64,000 nt of DNA from Trichuris trichiura (taxonomy: Eukaryota > Nematoda > Enoplea > Trichinellida > Trichuridae), in NCBI GenBank assembly GCA_037903355.1, contig JBAJFE010000027.1, forward strand, positions 682,001 to 746,000, written 5' to 3'. The notes below the pieces were generated by a model, which had not been told where the DNA came from, did not search any database, and saw only the letters and a program-made list of their open reading frames with translations. Positions 22,797 to 36,000 of the stretch are shown here, in pieces (the stretch's first letter is position 1; every line of letters begins with the position of its first letter). The translations under genes were made by a program, and so were the position numbers.

Positions 22797-25700
22797 GTAT
22801 TTTCGAGCACTCTCCTACGCGCTAACAACGTCCAGAATCGGCACAACGGTTGGGTAACGTTCTGTCGGCAGCAGTCCAGGGATAATTGTTGAATATAGGC
22901 AATGTGCTAAAAGAACGACGCAAGCGTAGCTGGCCTCAACCCCTGACCACCAATCGGATTTCAACAAGGGTTACCAATGTCGTCCACTCGTCCAGATCTG
23001 GGCGGGATCCACATTTTGGTTCAGCGAACGACACCATTCCGTTTTTAGCCTTTAGGCTGGACCAGATAGTTAAGAAGGAACGATGCTGCTACGCAGAAGA
23101 ATACGACGTTGCACATGTAATCGTCCACTTGGGTGACGTGGTGCGCCCTGGATCAGCTATGCGATGTTCACTATGCAGGGAAGATTATGTAGAAAAGGAC
23201 CAACTGGTGGAGAGAGCGGCATTGCCGCGATTGTCGATAAGCGAACCGTTGCATTACGTCGATACGAATAATCTTTGCTTTCTTCCACACCCAAAATGGA
23301 TGATTTGAGAATTGGAGGGTACGGCTCCGCGAAGTAATCTCCTATCGACGGAATGTGCGTAGGTCCTGCCTCGTTTTCACAGAACATAGCCTCTTGCCCA
23401 CTTGTTTATCAAATTTGTAAAGTTCCTGTTCGACCATCAGCGTGATGGTTATATGCTACCCAGCGCTAAATATCCTTGAGTTCGCTGCTGGGGAGAACAA
23501 ATTCGTTTCTTTCCTTGCCTGCAAAAGCGCCACGGCTTTGGAAACTGAACGCACTGCGGACGAAGTTAGAGGACATTTTTGCGAGAACGTTCCACTTCCG
23601 GTTGCCCGGCATTTCGAGCTTTGCACAGCCGCACAGCGAACGATGCGTCGGCATTCTTCGAGCGAAAATGGGTGAATAAAATCTCTATAGGATTGAAAAC
23701 AGGAAGGCAGAGACGCGCTTCACGCGTACTGGGAACAATTCTGCTCGTAAATTGACTTCCCAGATGCCCCTGTGGTTCGAAATTGCACCAGTGTTCCCAC
23801 TCGGACACGCTAAGTTCTATTCCCTTCAGCGCAGATGAAAATTGCATATTCCTAAATTACTCGTCGAGGCAGCCGGCAGTTTGTGGCATTCCTATGCGCG
23901 CTTGTGCCGGCAATTTTCAGAAATATTGTTTGATTTCGCCGTCCTTCCTCTTGACTCTGACGGCCTCTTGCTCTACAGCTCACGAACCGCAATAGTAGCT
24001 CCTTGGTCCTCCGGGTTGGGTCAGTCAAAGCTTATCGTTCCGCGAGTAGAAGCGAAGCAGGTGCCGCACACGAGACAACGTCAGGAGATGCTAGCCCATA
24101 TTTTGAGTAGTTCGTTCCACTCTCTTATGCGCTGACGACGCCCAAAATTGGGACAACCGTTCGGTAACGTTCTCTCGCCAGCAGGCGACGGAGAATTGTT
24201 TAGTATATGCACCTGCTAAAAGAAAGACGCAAGCGTAGCTGGTCTAATCCCCTGAGCATTAAGCAGTTTTCATCAAGGCTCAACAAGGATTCCTCTCGTC
24301 CAAATCTGAGCACCACCCGCGGTTCCCTCCAGCCAAGGACAAAACTCCGTCCTTAGCCTCTGCGTTGGGAACAATAGTTAAGAAAGAACGATACTGCTAC
24401 GCAGAGGAATATGACGATGCACATGTAATCGTTGATTTGGGCGACCTGATGTCCCCTGGATCAATTATATGATTTTCACTGTGCAGGCAACATTATATCA
24501 AAAAGGACCAACTGATAGAGGGCGCGTCGTTGGTGCTGTTGTGGATAAACGAACCGTAGATGTACGTCGACGAATATGCTTTGTTTTCTTCTACAGCCAA
24601 AGTGGATAATATGAGTACGGGAGGGTACGGCTCTTCGAAGTCATCTCATATCGACGGAACGTGCGTTGGTCCGGCCCCGTTTTTAACGGAACATCGCTTC
24701 TAGCCCACTTGTTTATCAAATTTGCAAAGTTCCTGTGCGACCATCAGCGTGATCGTTATCCGCTACCGAGCGCTGAACATCCATGAGTTCTTTGCAGCTG
24801 GGAACATATTCGTTTCTCTCCTTCCGTGCAAAAACACAACGCGTATTGGAAACTGAATGCACAGGGGGCGACGTTAGAGGGCATTTTTGCGAGAATGGTC
24901 CTCTTTCGGTTGCCGCCTACTTCGAGCTTCGCACAGCCGCACTGCCGAACGATGCGTCGGCATTCTTCGACTGCTGATGGTTGAATAAACTCTCTATATG
25001 CGTGAACACACGAAGGCAGTGACTCCCTTCCTCCGTTCAGGGAAGAATTTCACTGGCAAATTGACTGCGCTGACGTTCCTGTGCTCAGAAAGCGCACCAG
25101 TGTTCCCACTCGGAAACGCTAAGTTTTCTTCCCTTCAGCGCAACCGAAAATTGCATATTCCTAAACCACTCCTCGAGGCAACCGATAGTTTGTGGCATTC
25201 CTATACGCCCATCTGCCATTAGTTTTCAGAAACATTTTTTGATTTCATCCTTCTTCCTTTGGGCGCTGAGGACCTCCAGCTCTGCAGCTCTGGAAGCGCA
25301 ATAGTATCTCCTTGGTCCTCCGCGTTTGGTCAGTCAGAACTTATCGTTCCGTAGCTACAACCGAAGCCTTTGCCGCGCACGACACGACGTCAGGCAACAC
25401 TAGCATAAATTTACCGTACTTTCGTCCACTCTCCAACGCGCTAACAACGTCCAGAATCGGCGCAGCCGTTGGGCAACGTTCTCTCGGCAGCAGTCCGGAG
25501 ATAATTGTTTAATATAGGCACCGTGCTAAAAGAAGGACGCAAGCGTAGCTGGCCTCTTCCCCTGACTACGAATCAGATTTCACCAAGGGTCTCCAATGTC
25601 GTCCACTCGTCCAGTTCTGGGCGGCATCTCCACTTTGGTCCAGCGAAGGACACCATTCCGTCGTTACCCTCTAGGGTGGGCCCAACAGGTGAGAAGGAAC

Positions 25701-26733
25701 GATGCTGCTATGCAGTAGAATGCGGCGATGGACATGTAATCGTCCAGTTAGGAGACATCGTGCGCCCTGGATGAACTATGGGATGTTCGCTGTGCAGGCA
25801 AGATTATGTAAAATGGGACCTACTGATGGAGTGCGCGTCGTTGGTGCTATTCTCGGTAATGGATCCGTTTCCTTACGTCCACACGAATAATCCGTCTGCT
25901 TTTACAGCAACAATGGATAATGTGAGAATGGGAGGGTACGGCTCCGCGACGTCATCTCCTATCGACAGAATGTGCGTAGGCCCTGCTCCGTTTTCCGAGG
26001 AACATGGCCTCTTGCCCACTTGTTCGTCAAATATATAAAGTTCCTGTTCGACTATCAGCGTGATGATTATGCGCTACCCAGCGCTAAACATCCTTGAGTG
26101 CGCTGCTGCGGGGAACAAATTCGTTTCTCTCCTCGCCTGCAAAAACACCATGAGCACAGGAAACTGAACGCACTGCGGACGACGTTAGATTACATTTTTG
26201 CGGGAATGGTCCACTTCCGGTTGCCCGGTACTTCCAGCTTTTCACAGCCGCACAGCGAACGATGCGTCGGCATTCCTCTAGCGCAGATGGTTGAATGAAC
26301 ACTCTGTTGAAACACGAAGGCAGCGCCCCGCTCCCCTGTCCAGCGAAGAATTCTACTCGTAAATTGGCTAAGTTGACGATCCTGTGCTCCCAAAGGGTAC
26401 CAGTGTTCCCACTCAAAAACGCTAGCTTCTTTTCCACCCGGCGCAACTACGAATTCCATATTCCTCAATCACTCTTCGAGGCAGCCCGCAGTTTGTGGCA
26501 TTCCTATGCGCCCTTCTGCCAGCAGTTTTCCGAAGCGTTGTTTCGTTTCGTCCTCCTTCATTTTGGCTCCGACGACCTCGAGTACTGCAGCTCAGGAAAA
26601 GCAAAAGCATCTCCTTGGTTCTCTGCTTTTGGCCAGTCAATGCTAATCGTTGGGTGGGTAGAAGCGAAACCAGTGTCGCAAACGACAAGATATCAGGCGG
26701 CACTAGCCAAAATTTTGAGTAATGTCGTCCACT

Positions 26734-27079
26734 TGAACACGGGGTGTTTCTTGACAGGGCAATGGATTTGTATCACTACTTCATACGGTTTCTGTTCTAG
26801 CCCATTAATGCGTTCTGAAATGAAGCCGAAGCTAATGCCCTACCAGCGGATTAAGGAGCAATTATTAAGGAGAGATATACAAATCGCTGACGCATGACGC
26901 ATTACCACGATCCCTGACGACTGGAAAATGTTAGTCCTGAAAGCTCCGAACTGTTTAAGTACTTGTTCTGTACATTTTCCCTTCATAATTGCTCATCCAT
27001 CCGTTGGTAGGGCATATGTTCGGCTTAAATTCAGAACCCGTCACCGGGCAAGAACACATGCCATATGAAGTAGTGATGA
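26734..27079. mobile_element. Foldback (MITE-like) insert A in an array unit
   Basis: A 346-bp insert flanked by a 14-bp direct repeat, TAATGTCGTCCACT on the left (26720-26733) and TAATGTCCTCCACT on the right (27080-27093); uninterrupted units have one copy. Its two halves are inverted copies of each other: the left half begins ATCACTACTTCATACGG at 26772 and the right half ends CCATATGAAGTAGTGAT at 27078. The arms stay alignable for more than 100 bp. It has no coding capacity. It looks like a non-autonomous foldback element of unknown family. Confidence 0.75.
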
Positions 27080-29706
27080 TAATGTCCTCCACTCTCATAT
27101 CCGCTAACGACGTTCAGAATTGGCACAACCGTTCGGTAACCTTCTGCCGGCAGCAGACCGCGGATAACTGTTTAACATATGGACCGTGCTAAGAGAAAGC
27201 GCACGTGTAGCTGGCGTCATCCCCTGAGCGCCATGCAGTTCTCCTCAAGGCTCACAAATGCCGTCCACTCATCCTGCTGGGGGCGGCAGCCACATTTTTG
27301 TACGCCCAAGAACACCATTCTGTCTTTAGCCCCTAGGGTAGGCCCAATAGTTAAGAAGGAACGATGCTGCTACGCAGAAGAATACGACGATGCACATGTA
27401 ATCGTCCATTTGGGCGACGTGGTACGCCCTGGATCAATTATATGATGTTCACTGTGCAGGCAAGGTTGTGTAAAAAAAGACTAACTGATGGAGGGCCCAT
27501 CGTTGCCGCTATTCTCGATAAACGAAGCGTTCCCGTATGCACACACGAATAAGCCTTGTTTTCTTCTACACCCAAAATGGCTAATGTGGGAACAGGAGTG
27601 TACGGCTCGGCGAAGTCATCTCTTCCGGAGAGACTGCGCATAACTCTTGCCCCGTCTTCAGCTGAACATGGCCACTTTCCCACTTCTTTGTTAAATTTGT
27701 AAAGTTCCTGTTTGACCCTCACTGTAAAGGTTATCCTCTACCGGCCGCTAAACACCCTTGAGTGCGGTGCTACCGTGAACGATTCCGTTTCTTTCCTTCC
27801 CCGCAGAAACACCACAAGGACTGGAAACTGAACCCACCAAGGACGGTATTAGAGGATATTTTTGCGAGAATGTTCCACGTGCGCTTGCCCCGTATGTGCA
27901 GAATTGCGCGGACGCCCAGTGAACGATGCGTCGGCATCCGTCGAGCGCTGAATGTAGAATAAACTCTCCGTATGAGTGAAAACACGAAGGCAGAGATCCT
28001 CTTCTTCTGGCGAGGGAACAATTCTGCTCGTTAATTGACCACGGTGCTCCTTGTGCGTCGAATGGGCACTAGTGTTCCTAGCTGAAAACGATAACTTCTT
28101 TTATGTTCGGCGCAACTGGAATTTCCATAATCCTCAATCACTCTTAGGGGCAGCCCGCAGTTTGTGGCATTCCTATGCGCTCCTCTGCCAGCAGTTTTCA
28201 GAAACATTGTTCGATTTCGTCCTCCTTCCTCTTGGCTCCGACGACCTCCAGCTGTACAGCTTACGAACCGCAACAATATCTGCTTGGTCGTATGCGTTGG
28301 TCTGTCAGTGCTTATCGTTCGGTGGGTGGAAGCGAAGCCCTTGTCGCACACGACACGACGTGAGGCGAAACTAGCCTAATTTTTGAGTAACGTCGTCCAC
28401 TCTCCTATCCGCTAACGGCGTCCAGAATTGGCACAACCGTTCAGTATTGTTTTCTCGTCAGCCGGCCGCGGATAATTGTTTGATATGTGCACCGTGCCAA
28501 ACGAAAGCGCAAGTGTAGCTGACCTCGTCGCCTGAGCGCCAGGCAGCTTTAACGAAGCCTCACTAATGTCGCCCACTCGTCCAGATCCGGGCGGCATCCA
28601 CATTTTGGTACACCCAAGGACACCATTCTGTCCCTAGCCCTTAGGGTGGGCCGAATGGTTAAGAAAAAACGGCGCTGCTACGCAGCACAATACGGCGGTG
28701 CACATGTAATCGTCCATTTGGGAAACGTAGTGCCCCCTGGATGAATTATATGATGTTCACTCTGCAGGCAAGATTGTGTGGAAACGACCAACTGATGGAG
28801 GCCGCGTCTTTGCCGCTATTGTCGATAAACGAACCGTTCCCTTACGTCGACACGAATATGCTTTGTTTTCTTCTAAACCTAAAATGGATAATTTGGGAAC
28901 GGGAGGGTATCACTCTGCGAAGTGATCTCTTATCGACGGTATGCGCGTAACTCCTGCATTGTTTTCCAGAGAACATGGCCTCCTGCCCACTTGTTTAACA
29001 AATTTTTAAAGTTCCTGTTCGACCGTCAGCGTGAAGGTTATGGCTACCTAGTGCTAAAAATCTTTCAGTGCGTCGCCGCGCTGAACGGATTCGTTTCTTT
29101 CCTTGCCTGCAAAAACACGACATGCACTGGAAACTGACCGGACCGCGGCTGACCTGAGAGAATATTTTTGCGAGAATGGTGCACTTCGGGCTGCCCCGTA
29201 TTTCGCGCTTTGCACAGCCCAACAGCGAACCATGTGTCGGCATTCCTGGAGCGCTGATGGATGAATAAACTTTCTAAGTGAGTGAAAACACGAAGGCAGA
29301 GACCGGCTTCCCCAATCCAGGGAACAACTGTGCAGGTGAATTGACCACGCTGATGCTCCTGTGCTTCGAAAGGGCAGCAGTGTTCCCACAGGGAAACGGT
29401 AATTTCTTTCCCGTTCAGCGCAACTGGGAACTGCAACTCAATCACTCTTCAAGGCAGCCCGCAGTTTGTGGCATTCCTATGCGCCCTTCTGCCAGCAGTT
29501 TTCAGAAACATTGTTTGATTTCGTCGTCCTTCCTCTTGGCTCCGACGACCTCCAGCTCTACAGCTCACGAACCGCAATAGTATCTCCTTGGTGCTCCGCG
29601 TCTGGCCAGTCACTGCTTAGCGTTCCGTAGGTAGAAGCGAAGCAGGTGTGGCACACAACACGACGTCAGGCGACACTAGCGTAAATTTTGAGTAATGTCG
29701 TCCACT

Positions 29707-30049
29707 TGAACACGGGGTGTTTCTTAACGGGACAAATGATTTTCATTTCTACTTCATACGGTATGTGTTCCTGCCCGTTGATGGGTTCTGAAATTTAACC
29801 GAAGCAAACGCCTTAGCCGATGGATGAGCAGTTATTAAGGAAAATTATACAGAACGCTGACACATTACGGATTACCACGATCGCTGACGACCGGGCAACG
29901 TTAGTCGCGAAAGCACCGAACTGTTTAAGTACCGTTCTGCGTATTTTTCTTTCATAATTGCTCATCGATCCGTTGGTAGAACATATGCTTCGGTTTAATT
30001 TCAGAACCCATCTAAGGGCAAGAACACATACCGTAGGAAGTAGTAAAGA
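29707..30049. mobile_element. Foldback (MITE-like) insert B
   Basis: The same insert at the same position of the unit, 343 bp. The left direct repeat TAATGTCGTCCACT is at 29693-29706 and a diverged right copy at 30050-30063. It lies two units downstream of insert A, so it probably spread by array duplication rather than by a second insertion. Confidence 0.75.
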
Positions 30050-33000
30050 TAATCTCGTCCGCTCTCCTATCCGCTAACGACGTTCAGAAGTGGCACAACC
30101 GTTCGGTAAACTTCTCTCGGCAGAAGGCCGCGGATAACTGTTTCACATATGCACCGTGCTAAGAGAAAGCGGACGTGTAGCTGGCTGGCCTCATCCCCTG
30201 AGCACCACGCAGTTTTCGTCAAGGCTCACAAATGTCGTCCACTCGTCCTGCTCTGGGCGGCAGCAACATTTTCAAAGGCCCAAGGATACCATACTGTCCT
30301 TACCCCGTAAGGTAGGCTCAATAGTTAAGAACTAACGATGCTGCTACGCAGGAGCGTACGACGATGCACATGTAATCGTCCATTTGCGCGACGTTCTGCC
30401 GCCTGCATCAATCATATGATGTTCACTGTGCAGGCAAGGATGTGCAAAAAGGACCAACTGATGGAGGGCACATCGTTGCCGGTATTCTCGATAAGCGAAG
30501 CGTTCCCGTATGCATGCACGAATGAACCTTGTTTTCATCTACACAGAAAATGGATAACGTGGAAACAGGAGGGTACGGCTCTGCGAAGTCATCTCTTCCC
30601 GAGAGAATGCGCGTAACCCTTGCCCCGCTTTCCACTAAACATGCCCTTTTGCCCACCTCTTTGTCAAATTTGTAAACTTCCTATTCGACCCTCACCGTTA
30701 GGTTATTCTCTGCCGGTCGCTAAGCATCTTTGAGTGCGCTGCTACCGCGAACGATTTCGTTTCATTCCTACCCCGCAGATATACATTAAGCTCTGGAAAC
30801 TGAACCCCCAAGGACGACTTTAGAGGATATTTTTGCCAGAATGTTTGACGGGCGCTTGCCCCCTATTTGCAGGCCTGCGCGGACGCCCAGCGAATGGTGT
30901 GTCGGTATCGGTCTAGCGCTGATGGTAGAATAAACTCTGCGCATGAGAGAAAACACGAAGGGAGAGTCCCGTTTGCTCCAGCCAGGGAACAATTCTGCTC
31001 TTTAATTGACCACGCTGCTCCTTGTGCGTCGAAAGGGCACCAGTGATCCCACTCAGAAACGATAACATCTTTTCCGTTCGGCGCAACAGCGAATTGCATA
31101 TTCCTCTGTCACCCTTCGAGTCAGCCCGCAGATTGTGGCATTCCTCTCGCCCTTCTCCCAGCAGTTTTCAGAAACATTGTTTGGTTTCGTCCTCCGTGCT
31201 CTTTGCTTCCACCTCCTGCCGCTCTACAGCGCACGAAACCAGTAGTATCTCCTTGGTACTCAGCGTTTTGTCAATCACAGCTCATCGTTCCGTGGGTAGA
31301 AGCGAAGCAGGTGCCGCACACGACACGACGTCAGACGACACTAGCCTAAATTTTGAGTAACTTGGTGCACTCTCTTATGCGCTAACCACGTCTAGAGTTC
31401 GCACAACCGTTCGGTAACGTTCTCCCGACAGCAGGCGACGGATAATTGTTTAGTATATGCACCGTGCTAAAAGAAAGACCCAAGTGTAGCTGGCCTAACC
31501 CCGGAGCACCAGGCAGTTTTGATCAAGGTTCACCAATGGCGTCCACTCGTCCAGATCTGGGCGGCACCCGCAATTCCCTCCATCCAAGGACAAAATTCCG
31601 TCCTTAGGCTCTACGGTGGGCCTAATAGTTAAGACGTAACGATGCTGCTACGCAGAAGAATACGACGATGCCCATGTAATCGTTAATTTGGGCGACGTGA
31701 TGCGCCCTGGATCAATTATATCATGTTCAGTGTGCACTCAGGATTATGTAAAGAAGGAACAACTGATGAAATGCGCCTCGTTGGCGCTATTGTCGACAAG
31801 CGAACCGTTCCCTTGTGTCGACACGAATAAACTTTGTGTTCTTCTACACCCAAATCGATAGTGTGAGAACGGGAGGGTACGGCTCTGCGAAGTCATCTCT
31901 TATCCACGGAATGTGCGTAGGTCGTGCCCCGGTTTTCATGGAACATGGCCTCTTGCCCACTTGCCTATCAAATTTCTAAAGTTCCTGTTCGACCGTCAGC
32001 GTAGTGGTTATCCACTACCCAACGCTAAGCACCCATGAGTGTGCTCCTGCGGGGAACAAATTCGTTTCCTTCCTTGCCCGCAAAAACACCACGAGCATTG
32101 CAAACTGAACGCACAGCGGATGACGTTAGATCACATTTTTGTGAGAAAGGTCTACTTCCGGTTGACCGGTACTTCGAGCTTTTTACAGCTGCACAGCGAA
32201 CGATACGACCGCATTCTTCCAGCGCAGATGGATGAATAAACGCTCTATTTGAGTGAAAACATGAAGGCAGAGCCCGTTTCCTCCGTCCAGGGAAGAATTC
32301 TACCCGTAAATTGACTACGCCGACCATCCTGTCCTCTGAAAGGGCACCAGTGTTCCCACTCAGAAACGCTAACTTCTTTTCCGTTCAGCGCAACTGATAA
32401 TTGCGTATTCCTCAATCATTCTTCGAGGCATCCCGCAGTTTGTGGCATTCCTATGCGCCCCTCTGCGAGCAGTTTTCAAAGACATTATTTGATTTTGTCC
32501 TCCGTCCACCTTGCTCCGACGACCTCGAGCTCTACAGCTCTGGAAATGCAACAGCATGTCCATGGAAAAACGGGTTTGGTCAGTCAGTGCTTATCGTTAT
32601 GTGGGTAAAAGCGAAGCACGCGCAGCACACGACACCACGCCCAGCGACACTAGCCTAAATTTTGAGTAATTTCGTCCACTCTCTTAAGCGTTGACGACGT
32701 CCTGAATTGGCACCGCCGGGTAATGTTCTGTCGCCAGCAGGCGACCGATAATTGTTTATTATATGTACCGTGCTAACCGACAGACGCAGGTGTAGCTGGC
32801 CTAATTCTCCGAGCACCACTCAGTTTTCACCAAGGGTAACTAATGTCGTCCACTCGTCTAGATCTGGGCGAGATCCACGTTTTCCTCCAGCGAAGGGCAC
32901 CAATACGTCCATGGTTTCTAGGGCAGGCCGAATAGTTAAGAAGGATCGATGCTGCTACGCAGAAGGATACGACGAAGCATTCGTAATCGTTCATTTGGGC

Positions 33001-36000
33001 GACGTATTGCGCCCTGGGTCAATTTTATAATTTACACTGTGCAGGCAAGATTATGTGAAAAAGGACCAACAGGTGAAGGGCTAGTCGTTTCCGCTAATGT
33101 CGATAAACGAACCGTTCCTCTAAGTCGACACGAATAAACTTTCTGCTCTTCTACACCCAAATTGGATAATGTCAGAACGGGAGGGTACGACCCTGCGAAG
33201 TCATCTCTTATCGACGAAATGTGCGTAGGTCCTGCCCTGTTTTTCACGGAACATGGCCTGTTGTCCACTTCTTTATCAAGTTTGTGAAGTTCCTGTTCGA
33301 CCATCGGCGTGGTTTTTATCCGCTACCGAGCGCCAAACATCCCTGAGTGCGCTGCTGCGGCGACCAAATTCGTTTCTTTCTTTCCCTGCAAAGACACCAC
33401 CAGCATTGGATACTGAACGCACTTGGGACGACGTTACAGGTCACTTCTGCAAGAATGGTCCACTTCCGGTTCCCCGTGTCACGAGCTTTGCAGAGCCGCA
33501 CAGCGAACGATGCGTCGGCGTTCTTCGACCGGTGATGGTTGAATAAACTCTGTACATGAGTCTAAACACGAAGGCAGAGATCCGCTTCCCCCAGTCCAGG
33601 GACGAATTCTACTCGCAAAATGACTACACTGACGATCCTGTGCTTCAAAGGGCACCAGTGTTCCCACTCGGAAACGTTAACTTCTTATCCGTTCAGCGCA
33701 GCTGGGAATTGAATATTTCTGAATTTCTCTTCAAGGCAGCCCGCAGTTTTTGGCATTCCTATGCGCCCCTCTGCGAGCAGTTTTCAGAAAAATTGTTTGA
33801 TTTCGTCCTCCTTTTACTTGGCTCCGATGACCACCAGCTCTACACCGCTGGAACCGCAATAGCATGTCCTTGGAAATGCGCGTTTGGTCAGTCACAGCTT
33901 ATCGTTCCGCGGGTAGAAGCGAAGCACGCGCCGCACACGACACGACGTCCAGCGACACTAGCATAAATTTTGAGTAATTTGGTCCACTCGTTTTTGCGCT
34001 GACGACGTCCAGAATTGGCACAGCTGGGTAATGTTCTCTCGGCAGCAGTACCGTTCCAAAGGAAGGACGCAGGTGTAGCTGGCCTAATCACCAGAGCACC
34101 CAGCAGTTTTCATCAAGGCTCACCAATGTCGTCCACTTGTCCACATCTTCTCGGCTCCCGCAATTCCCTCCAGGGAAGGGCAAAATTCCATCCTTAGCCT
34201 CTACGGTGGGCCCAATAGTTATGAACGAACGATGCTGCTACGCACAAGAATACGACGATGCACATGTAATTGTCCATTTGGGCGACGTGGTGCGCCCTGG
34301 ATCATTTATGTCATGTTCACTGTGCAGGCAAGATTACGTAGAAAGGGACCAACTGATGGAGGGCGCGTCGCTGCCTCTGTTGCGGATAAACGAACCGTTG
34401 CCTTATGCCGACCCGAATAAACTGTTTTCTTTTACACCTAGAAAGGATAACGTGAGAACGGTAGGGTACGGCTCCGCGAAGTCGTCTGTTATCGACGGAA
34501 AGCGCGTCCGTCCTGCCCCATCTTTGAAGGAACATGGCTTTTGCCGACAGGTTTATCGAGTTTGTAAAGTTCCTGTTCGACCATCAGCTTGATGGTTATC
34601 CGCTACTGAGCGCAAATCGTCCTTGAGCGCGCGGCTGCGGGTAACATGTTCGTTCCTTTGCTTCCCCACAAAAACACAAGGAGCATTCGATACTGAATGC
34701 ACTGCGGAAGACGTTAGAGGACATCTTTGCGAGAACGGTCCACTTCCGGTTGCCGCGCACATCGAGGTTCGGACAGCAGCACAGAGAACGATGCGTCGGC
34801 ATTCTTCGAGCGCCGATCGTTGAATCAGCTCTCTATATGGGTAAAAGCACGAAGGCACGGCCCGCTTCCCCCGTCCAGGGAAGAATTCTACTCGTAAATT
34901 GGCTACCCTGACGATCCTCCACTTCGAAAGGGCACCAGTGTTCTCACTCAGAAACGCTAAGTTCTCTTCTGTTCGCCGCAACTGGGAATTGCATATTCCT
35001 CATCCAGTCTTCGAGGCAGCCCGCAGTTTGTGGCGTTCCTATGGGGCCTTCTGCGAGCAGTTTTCAGAAAATTGTTTCATTTCGTCCTCCTTCCTCTTGC
35101 CTCGGACGACCTCCAGCTCTACAGCTCTGGAATCACAATGGTGTCTCCTTGGTTCTCCGCGTTTGGTCAGCCACAGCTTATCGTGCCGTGTTTAGAAGCG
35201 AAGCAGGTGCCGCACGCGACGCGACGACAGGCGATACTAGCCTAAATGTTGTGCAATTTCCTCCACTCTCTTATGCGCAAGCGACGTCCAGAACTGACAC
35301 GACCGTTCGGCAACGTACTTTCGGCAGGAGGCGACGGATAATTGTCTACTATATGCACCGTGCTAAAAGAAAGACGCAATGGTTGCTGGTGTCATCCCCT
35401 GAGCACTACAGAGTTTTCATCAAAGCTCACCAATGTCGTCCACTTGTGCAGGTCTTGACGGGATCCACGTTTGATCTGGGCAAAAACACCATTCCGCCCT
35501 TAGGCTCTAGGGTGGGCCCAATAGCTGACAACGAACGCTGCTGCTACGCAGAAGGATAAGACCATGCACTTGGAATCGTATATTTGGGCGACGCGGTGAG
35601 CCCTGTATCAATTATATGGCGTTCACTGTGCAGGCAAGATTATGCAAGAAAGGACAGTCAGATGGAGAGGGCGTCTTTGCCGCTATTGTTGATAAGCGAA
35701 CCGTTCCCGTATGCAGACACGAATAAACTTTCTTTTCCTGTACACTTTAAACGGATAGTTTGAGAGCGAGAGGTTACGGCTCTGCGAAGTCATCTCTTCC
35801 CGAGGGAATGTGTGTAACTCCTGCCCCGTTTATCACGGAACGCGGCCTCCTGCCCACTTCTTTATGAAATTTGTAAAGTTCCTGTTCAACCATCAGCGTG
35901 AAGGTTATCAGCTACCGGCCGACAAACAGCTTGGAGCGCGCTGCTCCCGCGAACGATTTCGTTTCTTTCCTTCCGCGCAAAAACAGCACAAGCACTAGAA

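Noticed and set aside
26295..26897. A 200-codon frame, the longest in the array outside transposons
   Set aside because: It is the recurrent unit frame running on into the foldback insert, so its length is an accident of that insertion.
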